58,083 nt of DNA from Anaerohalosphaeraceae bacterium (GTDB taxonomy: Bacteria; Planctomycetota; Phycisphaerae; Sedimentisphaerales; Anaerohalosphaeraceae), in the NCBI GenBank assembly GCA_035378985.1, contig DAOSUR010000016.1, positions 1-58,083 of the forward strand, written 5' to 3'. The stretch's first letter is position 1; the number at the start of each line of letters is the position of its first letter. Position numbers and translations under genes: made by a program. Below are positions 8,875 through 18,403 of the stretch, one piece after another. A model generated the notes under the pieces. The model was not told where the DNA came from. It did no database searches and worked only from the letters and a program-made list of their open reading frames with translations.

Positions 8875-9861
8875 TTATCCGGATAAAGGCGGCGGTTTGC
8901 GGACAGCCCGTCGGCGAAGTCCCAGCGTGCGGACAACAAATGAAAGGCCGCGGCAGCCGACGGCGGTGAGAAACGGAAAGGCGGTCAGCAGCGTATATTG
9001 CAGGCGGACCCGTCCGGGCAGCAGGGCGGCGAAGTCATTCAGCAGACGGCGAATCTCCCGGGCCTGCGAGGGGTCAAAGAGCAGGGCCCGCATCCAGCGG
9101 CGCAGGAGAAAGACCGCCAGCGGACGAAAAGCATCCAGCCGATTCATCAAAGCGGCCGTTTCCAGATGCTGCTCAATCAGGAGCCGGGCTGCCTGGGCGG
9201 CGGGATAGATGACGGACGTATGCCGGCCTGCCTGGAGGTGGTGAATCGCCAGCGGACGGGCCGAATAGCCGATTTGCGGGTGTCTGTAGGCGATGCGGAG
9301 CCACAGGTCGAGGTCTTCAAACCGCCGCAAATCCGAAAAGCCGCCGGCCTCCAGAAGAACCGACCGTCGGATGAGCATCGTATCCGTATGGCCGGTGAGG
9401 TCTTCGGCGCAGGTTTTGAGATAATCGGGACTGATTTGTCCGCCGTTTAGGACCGCAAGAATGCGCTGCTCCGGGAGGGCGGGGGCCTGCCGTCCGCTTT
9501 CGCAGAGGCATTCGATGTAGTTGCCGCAGGTCCATTGCAGCTGGGGGTGTCGGCGCAGGAGTTCGGTCTGCACGGCCAATTTATCCGGCAGCCATTCGTC
9601 ATCGGCGTCGAGGAAGGCAACCCATTCGCCCGAGGCCGCCCGGATGCCGGTGTTGCGGGCGGCACCGGGGCCCCGATTGTCCTGACGGATACAGCGGATT
9701 TTCTCTCCGAAGGCCGCTGCGGCCTCGGCGGTCCGGTCGGTCGAACCGTCGTCCACCACGATAATTTCATCCGGCGGACGGCTCTGGGCCAGCACACTGT
9801 GAATCGCTCGGCTCAGATGCTGCTCGTTGTTGTAAGCCGGAATGATTACACTGATTGTCAT
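8875..9861 (-). CDS. GT2 glycosyltransferase (tandem copy 3)
   Basis: A 328-residue GT-A protein. It has ISVIIPAYNNEQHLSRAI, EIIVVDDGSTDRT, the conserved GPGAARNTGIRAASGEWVAF and the metal-binding DADDEW. The chosen ATG at 9861 overlaps the stop of the upstream gene by 4 bp (ATGA). The frame is open further upstream, but that part has no family similarity. The C-terminal part has basic and hydrophobic stretches without a clear transmembrane helix. It is closely similar in its N-terminal domain to the next two genes, indicating tandem duplication with divergence of the acceptor side. Confidence 0.9.
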   Translation of the reverse strand: MTISVIIPAYNNEQHLSRAIHSVLAQSRPPDEIIVVDDGSTDRTAEAAAAFGEKIRCIRQDNRGPGAARNTGIRAASGEWVAFLDADDEWLPDKLAVQTELLRRHPQLQWTCGNYIECLCESGRQAPALPEQRILAVLNGGQISPDYLKTCAEDLTGHTDTMLIRRSVLLEAGGFSDLRRFEDLDLWLRIAYRHPQIGYSARPLAIHHLQAGRHTSVIYPAAQAARLLIEQHLETAALMNRLDAFRPLAVFLLRRWMRALLFDPSQAREIRRLLNDFAALLPGRVRLQYTLLTAFPFLTAVGCRGLSFVVRTLGLRRRAVRKPPPLSG

Positions 9862-10883
9862 AAGGGCTCCCGGGTTTGTTCCGGGTCTCGAATCGGTTTT
9901 CTCGTCAGCTTCCGCCAGAAGCGCTGAATCGGCGGTCGAATATACAATCCGCCGAACCGCTTGAAAAGAACCCAGTATTTCAGCAGCGGGCTGAAGGCAA
10001 TCTGGAGCCGACAGAATTGATACAGGCCCTTGAACCGCCGGGCATCCGGAAAACGCTCCAGCAGTTCTGCGGCGGTTTTTCGAAACCCGTTTCGGGCCTG
10101 ATGATGAGCGGTCCGCAGCGCCAGATAACAGAGCACGTCCTCCGCCAGCTTCTTTTTCTCCGGAGGGCACCAGTCCAGCAGCAGAGAGGGATTCCGGAGA
10201 ATCGGGGCGACGGCACCGGACACGGAATGGGACAGCGAACTGTCCTGGCGGTTGTGCCGCACACAGACCCTGGGGAGAATCAGAAAGGGTTCATTAAACA
10301 CCAGCCGGGCGAAAAAGACGGTGTCTTCGCCGAAGGTGCATTTGTTTTCGGTATAGAAGCCGCCGTATTTACGGGCAATGTCCGTGCGAAGAATAGTGGT
10401 ACCCACGTGAAAAAACATCATCAGGGCCTCCGCCAGCGGGGCGGGTTCGCGGCCGGTCAGGCGGTAAAAGCCGGGATAGACGCCGCGCCGGAGCCAATAG
10501 CCGGTCATTTCGATTTGCCGCGGCCATTCTTCGTACATGGTGCCTGCGAAAGAGGCCGTCGGCCGGCTTTCGAGGGCCGCAATCCCGTTTTGCAGATAAT
10601 CGGGGTACCACTGGTCGTCGGCGTCCAGAAAGGCGATGTAGGGGGCTTGTGCGGCTTCGATGCCCCGGTTGCGGGCGGCGCCGGGGCCCTGATTGTCCTG
10701 ACGAATCAGGAAAATTCGGGAATCGTTCATCTGCTGAACGCGTTGAGCGCCGTGGTCTGTGGAGCCGTCGTCCACCACAATCAGCCGCCAGTGGGGGTAG
10801 GTCTGATGCAGCACGGAGCGGACGGCCCGAAGAATCGTCCGTTCCTTGTTGTACAGCGGGATGATGACGTCCACCGGCTTCAT
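9858..10883 (-). CDS. GT2 glycosyltransferase (tandem copy 2)
   Basis: A 341-residue GT-A enzyme. It opens with KPVDVIIPLYNKERTILRA and has LIVVDDGSTDHG, GPGAARNRGIEAAQAPYIAF and DADDQWYPD. The ATG at 10883 overlaps the stop codon of the upstream GT2 gene by 4 bp, which fixes the start against a longer open frame. The C-terminal half (after about residue 200) differs from its two neighbours, as expected if each transfers to a different acceptor. It is part of the dxr-rseP-GT operon. Sugar specificity is not predictable. Confidence 0.9.
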   Translation of the reverse strand: MKPVDVIIPLYNKERTILRAVRSVLHQTYPHWRLIVVDDGSTDHGAQRVQQMNDSRIFLIRQDNQGPGAARNRGIEAAQAPYIAFLDADDQWYPDYLQNGIAALESRPTASFAGTMYEEWPRQIEMTGYWLRRGVYPGFYRLTGREPAPLAEALMMFFHVGTTILRTDIARKYGGFYTENKCTFGEDTVFFARLVFNEPFLILPRVCVRHNRQDSSLSHSVSGAVAPILRNPSLLLDWCPPEKKKLAEDVLCYLALRTAHHQARNGFRKTAAELLERFPDARRFKGLYQFCRLQIAFSPLLKYWVLFKRFGGLYIRPPIQRFWRKLTRKPIRDPEQTREPL

Positions 10884-11926
10884 AGGGTTCTGCTTTTTCG
10901 AATCTCCCGGAGGATTTTTTTGAAGCGATTGTACCAGGCGGCGGCCTGCGGGCAAAAGGAGGCAATCAGGAATTTTTTGTAAGACGCCGGAGGCAGGAGC
11001 CGGCGGTATTTTTGGAGCAGGAAACGGATTTGTGCGCCGCTGCCGTCCTCGAGCCGGCAGCCCAGCCACCAAATCAGCATCGCGGCAGCACAGGGAAGAA
11101 AGGAGTCGAGCAGACCGGCCTTTTCGGCCAGCTCCAGATGCCGCTGAAGAAACCGGTCGATATGTTCGGCGGTTCGGTGGGCTTTCAGGATGCTGCCTTC
11201 GGTGTCCAGATGATAGACCGCCAGCGGCTCGAAGACATACCCGAGCGGCTGGCGGAGATAGGCAATCCGCAGCCACAGGTCCGCGTCGTTAATCCGTTTC
11301 TGTCCGGGCAGAAAGAGTCCGGCCTTCAGGAGAATCTCCCGTCGAATCAGCATCGTATCCGTACAGCCCATCGCGCCGTGCTGATGGGCGGAAAAATAAC
11401 TGTCGAACACGGGGCGACCGTTCAGGAATCTCAACAGGTCTTGCTGTCGATGTCCGGGCAAATCGAGTGTTTGCCGATGTCCGCGCCGGCATCGGCATCG
11501 GTAGAAATTGCCGGTGACCCAGTTGAGAAAAGGATACTGCTGAAGGAGTCGTACCTGAAGGGCCAGCCGGTCGGGGAGCCATTCGTCATCGGCATCGAGA
11601 AAGGCAATCCATTCTCCCGAAGCGGCCCGAATGCCGGCGTTGCGGGCGGCGCTGGCACCCTGATTGTCCTGACGGATATATCGAACGATGCCGCCGCAGG
11701 ATTGGACGGCCTGGCGGGTGCCGTCGGTGGAGCCGTCATCCACGATGATAATCTCCTGCGGCGGGAGGGTTTGAGCTAAAACGCTCTCAACGGCCCGTCG
11801 AATAAACGCTTCGGAGTTGTAGGCCGGAATGACGGCGCTGATGCCGCCCGCAGGGGCCGGAACGCTCCGAGCGGCTGTCTGTTCCGACGGCTGGTTCGGC
11901 TGCGGACTGGCGTTTCGTTCGACCAT
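10880..11926 (-). CDS. GT2 glycosyltransferase (tandem copy 1)
   Basis: A 348-residue protein. About 28 hydrophilic residues (MVERNASPQPNQPSE...) precede the GT-A core (ISAVIPAYNSEAFIRRAV, EIIIVDDGSTDGT, GASAARNAGIRAASGEWIAF, DADDEWLPD). The core is nearly the same as in the copy at 8875-9861. The gene starts 6 bp after rseP ends and overlaps the next GT2 gene through ATGA, so all are probably on one mRNA. The role is in glycan chain assembly in the cytoplasm. Acceptor unknown. Confidence 0.9.
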   Translation of the reverse strand: MVERNASPQPNQPSEQTAARSVPAPAGGISAVIPAYNSEAFIRRAVESVLAQTLPPQEIIIVDDGSTDGTRQAVQSCGGIVRYIRQDNQGASAARNAGIRAASGEWIAFLDADDEWLPDRLALQVRLLQQYPFLNWVTGNFYRCRCRRGHRQTLDLPGHRQQDLLRFLNGRPVFDSYFSAHQHGAMGCTDTMLIRREILLKAGLFLPGQKRINDADLWLRIAYLRQPLGYVFEPLAVYHLDTEGSILKAHRTAEHIDRFLQRHLELAEKAGLLDSFLPCAAAMLIWWLGCRLEDGSGAQIRFLLQKYRRLLPPASYKKFLIASFCPQAAAWYNRFKKILREIRKSRTL

Positions 11927-11932
11927 TCGGCA

Positions 11933-14176
11933 TCAGGAACCAAAAAAGATTCGATGAATGTCGTTGTAGGTAATCCACAAAAAGACGGCCAGCAGAAAGA
12001 CCACGCCGGCGTAGGTTATACCGGCCTGGACTTTTTCTGGAATCGGGCTGCCTTTGATTTTTTCAATCAGCAGAAAGAGGATGACGCCTCCGTCCACAAC
12101 GGGAATCGGCAGCAGGTTCATCACGGCGATGCAGGCACTGATCAGGCCCATGAAGTAAAGGAATTTGATGAAGGATTCCTGAGCGACCTGATAACTGATG
12201 GACAGAATGCCCACCGGGCCGCTGAGGGCGGAGGTCGGCACATCGCGGGTGAAGAGCCCTTTGAGGGTCAGGTAGGTCGTTGCGATAAAATACCAGGTCT
12301 TTTTGGCGCCAAGGGCTACGGCTTTAGCGGGGTTGGAGGTCTTGACCTTTTCTTCGAGGAGCGTCAGCGGAATCGGACGGGTAGTTTCGCTCCAGATGTG
12401 CATCAGGCCTTCGATGTTCGGAATCAGCAGGGCGGCGGAGCCGGCCTCCGTTTCCGAAAGTCGATAATCGATGCCGATTTGCTGGCCGGCGTTTCGGTGG
12501 AAAATCTCTGCGATTTCATAGAAGTTTTTGACCGGCTGTCCGTCCACGCGTTCAATCCGTGCCCCGCGCGGAATCGGAAGGGCATCGACGGAAACGGTGT
12601 CGAGGGTCTGGGCCACAACGGGGTTTTCCATATCAAAACGTAAAGAAATACCCAGCCAAAGGCGGTTCTTTGTGCCGGGCTGAACGGTGGGACGAGTGCT
12701 GATGTCCACGATGCGGTTTTGTCCGTCGGAGTCGGTTCGAAGCACCTTGACGGAAAGGGTTTTGTCTTTGTGATTTTCTATGGCCTGTCTGTATTCCGCG
12801 AAGGTGGGGCAGAAACAGTCGGCGATTTGAAGGAGGATGTCTCCTTTTTTAAATGGGTTCGGCTGCAATTCTTTTTGGACCGGCCGGCGGAGAACTGCTG
12901 TGGAGAACCATTCGAGGATTCGCTGCAGGAATCCTTCTGAGGTGGTCGGTTCAAAGACCTGCTCCACCTGAAGTCGGGGAATGAGAGAGTAGAAATTCGC
13001 CAGGTCATATTCTTTGCGGAAATTCGGGTAGAGGATTTTTGGTTCGAGGGGGATGGCGACTGTGGTTAACGGTTCGCCGGGTTTGGCCCCTTTGCGCTGG
13101 ACAGTCAGATTCACTTCCGGTTTGACGGAGCGGCGGATGGCTTCTTTGAGCTCCCAGGATGTTTTGACGCTTTTTCCGTCTACGGCCAGGATGACATCGC
13201 CGGGTTCAAAGCCGGACTCAGTCAGCTGCTGTTTCCATTCGGGTTCCTCCCAGTTGGGGATTTCGAGCGTGGAGGCCGGTTCGATGCCGAATTGGCGCAG
13301 CCGCTGTGTATCGGCGGCGGCCAATTCGGAGACGGCTTTGAGCCGTTCGACCCGCCCGTCCGGATGGCGCACGGTGAAGGTGGTCGTTTCGCCTTTGGGG
13401 CCCAAGGCGGCGGCCAGCGAAATCATCGAGAAATCGACAAAATCTCCGACAAAAGATTTGCCGTTGACGGCGATGATGCGGTCCCCGGGGCGAAATCCGG
13501 CGGCTTCGGCGGGAGAATTGGGCACAACGCCTCCTACGACGGCGGGCTGCTGGTCAAGCCCGTGCAGATACAGGCCCATAAAGAGAATAACAGCGCTGAG
13601 GACGTTGAACAAAACGCCCGCCGCTACCACGCAGATGCGTATCCAGACAGGGCGGTTGGCAAACGAGCGGGGGTCATCGGTTTTCTCCGCCGAACCGGAA
13701 TCGGACTGGCCGAGCATCTTGACAAATCCGCCGAAGGGAATCAGGCCCAGCCAATATTCCGTTTCAGAGTCGCCTTCCTGAAGCACCTCTTCGCTGTTTT
13801 TTCGGGGAAAGAGGCGTATGCGGAACCCTTTTTTCAGTTTCCGTATGGAAAGAATGGTCGGCGGAAACCCGATGGAGAAGGCCTCGACTTTGATGCCGCC
13901 GAGTTTGGCAACCAGGAAATGCCCTAATTCGTGGACGAAGATGACGCCGCCGAAACCGAGCAGGACCAGGGCCGTCGTGCCGGCGATGCCGGGGGCGCGC
14001 AGGATAAAGGCCGTGACGGCAGCCACGATTGCCAGCGCCGCGGCCAGGTCCAGCAGCTTGCTCAGACGGCTCTGGGGCGGCTGCGGAGATCCTTTCGTCT
14101 CTCCGGACACGGCGGAAGCGGGAGAAGACGCGGCAGATTCGGACGGTTCAGGAATAGAAAACGGTTGGTCTGTCAT
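11933..14176 (-). CDS. rseP: Site-2 intramembrane metalloprotease RseP, enlarged with several PDZ-like domains
   Basis: A membrane zinc protease that cuts membrane-anchored anti-sigma factors and leftover signal peptides. The HExxH motif (FVHELGHFLVAK, residues 82-86) lies in the first membrane region, and NLLPIPVVDGG supplies the third zinc ligand near the C-terminus. At 747 residues it is well above the roughly 450 of the E. coli enzyme. The extra length holds about four PDZ-like segments: GVVPNSPAEAAGFRPGDRI, GFEPGDVILAVDGKSV, FKKGDILLQIADCF and IPRGARIERVDGQPV. The N-terminal 40 residues are rich in Ser and Pro. The stop of dxr overlaps its start codon by 1 bp. The dxr-rseP pairing is common in bacteria. 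Confidence 0.93.
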   Translation of the reverse strand: MTDQPFSIPEPSESAASSPASAVSGETKGSPQPPQSRLSKLLDLAAALAIVAAVTAFILRAPGIAGTTALVLLGFGGVIFVHELGHFLVAKLGGIKVEAFSIGFPPTILSIRKLKKGFRIRLFPRKNSEEVLQEGDSETEYWLGLIPFGGFVKMLGQSDSGSAEKTDDPRSFANRPVWIRICVVAAGVLFNVLSAVILFMGLYLHGLDQQPAVVGGVVPNSPAEAAGFRPGDRIIAVNGKSFVGDFVDFSMISLAAALGPKGETTTFTVRHPDGRVERLKAVSELAAADTQRLRQFGIEPASTLEIPNWEEPEWKQQLTESGFEPGDVILAVDGKSVKTSWELKEAIRRSVKPEVNLTVQRKGAKPGEPLTTVAIPLEPKILYPNFRKEYDLANFYSLIPRLQVEQVFEPTTSEGFLQRILEWFSTAVLRRPVQKELQPNPFKKGDILLQIADCFCPTFAEYRQAIENHKDKTLSVKVLRTDSDGQNRIVDISTRPTVQPGTKNRLWLGISLRFDMENPVVAQTLDTVSVDALPIPRGARIERVDGQPVKNFYEIAEIFHRNAGQQIGIDYRLSETEAGSAALLIPNIEGLMHIWSETTRPIPLTLLEEKVKTSNPAKAVALGAKKTWYFIATTYLTLKGLFTRDVPTSALSGPVGILSISYQVAQESFIKFLYFMGLISACIAVMNLLPIPVVDGGVILFLLIEKIKGSPIPEKVQAGITYAGVVFLLAVFLWITYNDIHRIFFGS

Positions 14177-15363
14177 TATCGTTTTTCCTTTTGAGAAGTC
14201 AGTACGGTTCTGTGTTCGAGATTCCGATGGACCTCCTGTCGAGCCCAGCGGTCGATTTCAAGCAGGGCCTCCAGGGACAGATGGGTTTGAACGGAATGAT
14301 TCTGAAGACACTGTTCAATCAGTTCGATGATTCGGCCGAAGCGGATTCTGCCTTCCAGAAAAGCGGCGACGGCCTCTTCGTTGGCGGCGTTGAAGACCAC
14401 CGGTGCCGAACCGCCCAGCCGGGCCGCCTCATAGCCGACCGCCAGGGCTCGGAACCGGTTCAGGTCCGGTGCCTCAAAGGTCAGCCGTCCGAGCGTTTCC
14501 AGCTGAAGGCCTTTCGAAAGGCCCGGTCTTCGGTGCGGATAGGTGAGGGCATACTGAATCGGGGTTTTCATATCCGGCGTGCCCATCTGGGCGATTACGG
14601 AGCCGTCGATAAATTCCACCATCGAATGGATGACCGATTCCGGATGAATCAGCACATCGATTTTGTCCACAGGCAGGCCGAACAGCCATCGGGCCTCCAT
14701 CACCTCCAGGGCCTTGTTGACCATTGTGGCCGAATCGACGGTAATTTTGGGTCCCATCCGCCAGGTCGGATGAGCCAGGGCTTGGGCGGCGGTCGCCTGC
14801 TCGATTTCTTCCGGCCGGCTGCGCAGGAAGGGCCCGCCCGAGGCGGTCAGGACAATCCGGCGGACTTCTTCCGGACGGCCTGCCTGAAGGGCCTGGAAGA
14901 CGGCGGAGTGTTCGCTGTCAATCGGCAGGATTTCCGCCCCGCCGGCGGCTGCCTGGCGGGTGAGCAGTTCGCCGGCAATCACCAGCGGTTCTTTGTTGGC
15001 GATTGCCAGGCGCTTTCCCGCTTGGGCGGCTGCCAGCAGGGCCGGCAGTCCCGCCGCACCAACCACGGCACAGAGGATAATGTCGATGTCTTCCTGCGAG
15101 GCAATCTCGGTCAGGGCTTCGGGGCCGAAGAGAAGTTTCCCCCGGAAACCGTCCAGAGCGGGAATGTTTCCTTTTGAAAAATCCGGATGGGTGACGGCGG
15201 CGATTTGGGGCTGAAAGCGCCGGACCTGTTCCGCCAGAAGGTCGATTCGGCTGTGGGTGGTCAGCGCCGCCACCTCGTACTCCGGCCCCAGGGCCGCCAG
15301 GACCTGCAGGGCATTCTGGCCGATAGAGCCGGTCGAACCTAAAATTGCAACACGTTTACCCAT
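14176..15363 (-). CDS. dxr: 1-deoxy-D-xylulose 5-phosphate reductoisomerase
   Basis: This enzyme converts DXP to 2-C-methyl-D-erythritol 4-phosphate with NADPH, the committed step of the MEP isoprenoid pathway, in the cytoplasm. At 395 residues it is of normal length. The NADPH-binding loop is ILGSTGSIGQNALQV. Other family blocks are AIANKEPLVIAGELL, LPIDSEHSAVFQAL (metal-binding acidic residues), MVNKALEVMEARWLF and the flexible active-site region IHPESVIHSMVEF. It is the first gene of the operon leading into rseP and the glycosyltransferases. A good promoter ends 9 nt before its ATG and there is no visible ribosome-binding site, so it may be read as a leaderless mRNA. Confidence 0.96.
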   Translation of the reverse strand: MGKRVAILGSTGSIGQNALQVLAALGPEYEVAALTTHSRIDLLAEQVRRFQPQIAAVTHPDFSKGNIPALDGFRGKLLFGPEALTEIASQEDIDIILCAVVGAAGLPALLAAAQAGKRLAIANKEPLVIAGELLTRQAAAGGAEILPIDSEHSAVFQALQAGRPEEVRRIVLTASGGPFLRSRPEEIEQATAAQALAHPTWRMGPKITVDSATMVNKALEVMEARWLFGLPVDKIDVLIHPESVIHSMVEFIDGSVIAQMGTPDMKTPIQYALTYPHRRPGLSKGLQLETLGRLTFEAPDLNRFRALAVGYEAARLGGSAPVVFNAANEEAVAAFLEGRIRFGRIIELIEQCLQNHSVQTHLSLEALLEIDRWARQEVHRNLEHRTVLTSQKEKR

Positions 15364-15372
15364 AAACCGGTC

Positions 15373-15401
15373 AGTATCTCAAAATATACGAACCCCGTCA
15401 A
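15373..15401 (-). promoter_or_regulatory. dxr promoter (sigma70-type)
   Basis: On the minus strand TTGACG (15401-15396), a 17-bp spacer and GATACT (15378-15373) precede the dxr ATG by only 9 nt. The rest of the 15364-15471 gap shows no clear terminator for uvrA. GTCCTGT (about 15407) and ACAGGAC (about 15461) are complementary but far apart. Confidence 0.65.
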
Positions 15402-15471
15402 GAAAGGTCCTGTCTTAATCCGATAAAACAGGGAATATAGGTCGAATATGGCTGATTTCTACAGGACATTT

Positions 15472-18333
15472 TTACTTTCCTATGCCTTCTTCGGCCAGTT
15501 TCTCCCGCAGGTATCGGGCGGTGTAGGAGTGGTTATTTTCGATGATTTTTTCCGGAGTTCCGGCGGCGATGACACGCCCGCCTTCCTCCCCGCCTTCGGG
15601 GCCCAGGTCGATGATGTAATCGGCCATTTTGATGACGTCTAAATTGTGTTCAATGACGATGACGGTATTGCCCATATCGGTCAAACGCCGCAGCACGGTC
15701 ATCAGATTGTCGATGTCAGCAAAGTGCAGACCGGTGGTGGGTTCGTCGAGGATATACAAGGTATGACCGGTGCCGGGTTTGCCCAATTCAGCAGCCAGCT
15801 TGACCCGCTGGGCTTCGCCGCCGGACATCGTGGTGGAAGACTGCCCGAGGGTCATATAGCCCAGCCCGACATCGCAGAGGGCCTTGATAAGCCGGAGAAT
15901 CTTGGGGAAGTTGGCAAAAAACTGCCGCGATTCATCAATCCGCATATCCAGAACATCCGCAATATTCTTGCCTTTGTAGGTAATCTGGAGGGTTTCGGGA
16001 TTGTACCGTTTGCCCTTGCATTCCTGACAGGTGACGTACACATCCGGCAGAAAGTGCATTTCAATCCGTCGGGTGCCCTGACCCTGACAGAATTCGCAGC
16101 GGCCGCCTTTGACATTGAAGCTGAACCGGCCGGGCTTGTAGCCGCGGATGCGGGCCTCGCGGGTCATGGCGAACAGCTGACGGATTAGGTCAAATACGCC
16201 GGTGTAAGTAGCCGGGTTGCTGCGGGGCGTCCGTCCGATTGGGGTTTGGTCGATTTCAATGACTTTGTCAATGTTGGCGATGCCGAGGATGTTTTTGTGT
16301 TTGCCCGGTTTTTCGCGGGAGCCGTAGAGCCGGCGTTTGAGCCCTTTCAGAAGGATTTCGGTAATCAGAGTGCTTTTGCCGGAGCCGGAGACGCCGGTGA
16401 CGCAGGTGAGGACACCGAGCGGAAATTTGACATCGATGTTTTTCAGGTTGTGTTCGGCGGCTCCCCGGACTTCGATGCAGTAAGACATTTTAACTTTGTG
16501 CCGGCGCGGGGGCATTTCGATGCGTTTGGCGCCGCTGAGGTACTGACCGGTGATGGACTGCGGGCAGCGGCAGACGTCCTCCAGCGAGCCGGCAACCACG
16601 ACTTGGCCGCCGTGGCTTCCGGCGGCCGGCCCGATGTCGATGATGTAGTCGGCCTGGCGGATGACCTCTTCATCATGTTCGACAACCAGCACGGTGTTGC
16701 CGATGTCGCGCAGCCGTTTGAGGATGCTCAGAAGCCGGTCATTGTCGCGCCGGTGCAGGCCGATTGTCGGTTCATCGAGCACGTAGCAGCAGCCGACCAG
16801 CCCGCTGCCGACCTGCGTGGCCAGACGGATCCGCTGGGCTTCGCCGCCGGAGAGCGTGCGGCTGGTGCGGTCTAACGTCAGGTAGCCCAACCCGACATCA
16901 ATCAGGAATTGAAGCCGGGCGCGGATTTCCTTCAGGGGCTGTTCGGCGATGACGGCCTGTTCGGGATTCAGCGGCAGTTCGGCGAAAAATTGCTGGGCGG
17001 TCTGCACGGTCATTTCGGTGATTTGGCTGATGTTTTTGCCGCAGATGGTTACGGCGGAGGCCTCCGGACGCAGCCGTGTTCCTTTGCAGGTCTGGCAGGG
17101 CGTTTCGGACAGGTACCCGTGCAGGCGGGCTTTGACGTATTCGCTGGTGGTGTTTTCCCACCGCCGGCGGAGATTGGGAATGACCCCCTCAAACGCCATT
17201 CCGTAACGGGCCTCGTCTTCGGGGGTGGTTCCGTACAGGAGAATCTGCCGAATCGGTGCGGGCAGATTGCTGTAGGGTTCGCTTTTGCTGATGCCGAACT
17301 GCCGGCAGAATCGGTTGATGAGCCGATTGTAGTAAATGTTCATCCGTTTGCCGCCTTTGCGCCAGGCCTCGACAGCGCCGTTTTCGAGCGAGACGGTTTT
17401 ATCCGGCACGATTAAGTCCGGGTCAAACTCGAGGATGGTTCCCAGTCCGTCGCAGGCCGGACAGGCGCCGTAAGGGCTGTTGAAGCTGAACAGCCGGGGG
17501 CTCAATTCCGGCAGGGAGGCCTCCGGATGTTCGGGGCAGGCGAATTTTTCGCTGTAAATAACGTCGCGCCACTGGCCGTCGCCGCCGTTGTCTTTTTTCT
17601 CTTCGGGCGTCTGCACCATCACCAGGACCAGTCCATCTCCGATTTTCAGGGCGGTTTCGATGGAATCGGCCAGCCGGATGCGGATGTTGTCTTTTAGAAT
17701 CAGCCGGTCCACGACGGCGGCGATGTCGTGTTTTTTGTTTTTGTCCAGTTTGGGGATGTTTTTGATGTCATAGATGACGCCGTCCACCCGGGCTCGCACG
17801 AAACCGTCCCGCTGAATCTGAGCGAAGATGTCCCGGTGTTCTCCCTTTTGACCGCGGACAATCGGGGCGCAGATCTGAATGCGGGTATTTTCCGGAAAAG
17901 ACAGGATGGAATCGACAATCTGGGTGGCGTGCTGCGACTGAATCGGCCGGCCGCATTTCCAGCAGTGGGGCTGTCCGATGCGGGCAAACAGCAGACGGCA
18001 GTAGTCGTAGATTTCCGTCGTGGTTGCCACGGTCGAGCGGGGGTTGCTGGAGGCGCTTCGCTGTTCGATGGCAATGGTGGGAGGCAGCCCCTCGATGTGC
18101 TCAACGTGAGGTTTCTGCATCTGTTCGAGGAACTGGCGGGCGTAGGCGCTGAGGGATTCGACGTATTTGCGCTGGCCCTCGGCGTAGATGGTGTCAAAGG
18201 CCAGCGAGCTTTTTCCCGAACCGCTCAAACCGGTAATGACAACCAGTTTGTCGCGGGGAATATCGACGTTGATGTTTTTAAGATTATGTTCGGCCGCACC
18301 GCGGATGCGGATGTATTTCTGCGAATCATTCAT
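15472..18333 (-). CDS. uvrA: Excinuclease ABC subunit A
   Basis: This is the damage-sensing ATPase of nucleotide excision repair and loads UvrB. At about 953 residues it is full length. It has two ABC cassettes with Walker A GLSGSGKSSLAF (N-terminal) and GVSGSGKSTL (C-terminal). Both ABC signatures are present (RTLSGGEAQRIRLATQ and TTMSGGEAQRVKLAAE). The C-terminal zinc finger is CEFCQGQG...CQECKG. In the first zinc module the leading pair is CPEH, with His in place of the second Cys, paired with CPACDG; this variant is seen in other UvrA proteins. ATG at 18333 is preferred over an in-frame TTG 9 bp upstream. It is divergent from nfi and shares a symmetric promoter with it. Confidence 0.97.
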   Translation of the reverse strand: MNDSQKYIRIRGAAEHNLKNINVDIPRDKLVVITGLSGSGKSSLAFDTIYAEGQRKYVESLSAYARQFLEQMQKPHVEHIEGLPPTIAIEQRSASSNPRSTVATTTEIYDYCRLLFARIGQPHCWKCGRPIQSQHATQIVDSILSFPENTRIQICAPIVRGQKGEHRDIFAQIQRDGFVRARVDGVIYDIKNIPKLDKNKKHDIAAVVDRLILKDNIRIRLADSIETALKIGDGLVLVMVQTPEEKKDNGGDGQWRDVIYSEKFACPEHPEASLPELSPRLFSFNSPYGACPACDGLGTILEFDPDLIVPDKTVSLENGAVEAWRKGGKRMNIYYNRLINRFCRQFGISKSEPYSNLPAPIRQILLYGTTPEDEARYGMAFEGVIPNLRRRWENTTSEYVKARLHGYLSETPCQTCKGTRLRPEASAVTICGKNISQITEMTVQTAQQFFAELPLNPEQAVIAEQPLKEIRARLQFLIDVGLGYLTLDRTSRTLSGGEAQRIRLATQVGSGLVGCCYVLDEPTIGLHRRDNDRLLSILKRLRDIGNTVLVVEHDEEVIRQADYIIDIGPAAGSHGGQVVVAGSLEDVCRCPQSITGQYLSGAKRIEMPPRRHKVKMSYCIEVRGAAEHNLKNIDVKFPLGVLTCVTGVSGSGKSTLITEILLKGLKRRLYGSREKPGKHKNILGIANIDKVIEIDQTPIGRTPRSNPATYTGVFDLIRQLFAMTREARIRGYKPGRFSFNVKGGRCEFCQGQGTRRIEMHFLPDVYVTCQECKGKRYNPETLQITYKGKNIADVLDMRIDESRQFFANFPKILRLIKALCDVGLGYMTLGQSSTTMSGGEAQRVKLAAELGKPGTGHTLYILDEPTTGLHFADIDNLMTVLRRLTDMGNTVIVIEHNLDVIKMADYIIDLGPEGGEEGGRVIAAGTPEKIIENNHSYTARYLREKLAEEGIGK

Positions 18334-18403
18334 CGCTGTCAAACTCGCTTCTTGAGGTTGCTGCTCTCTTATCTCTATTTAAAGAGAATACGCCAAACTT
18401 ACC

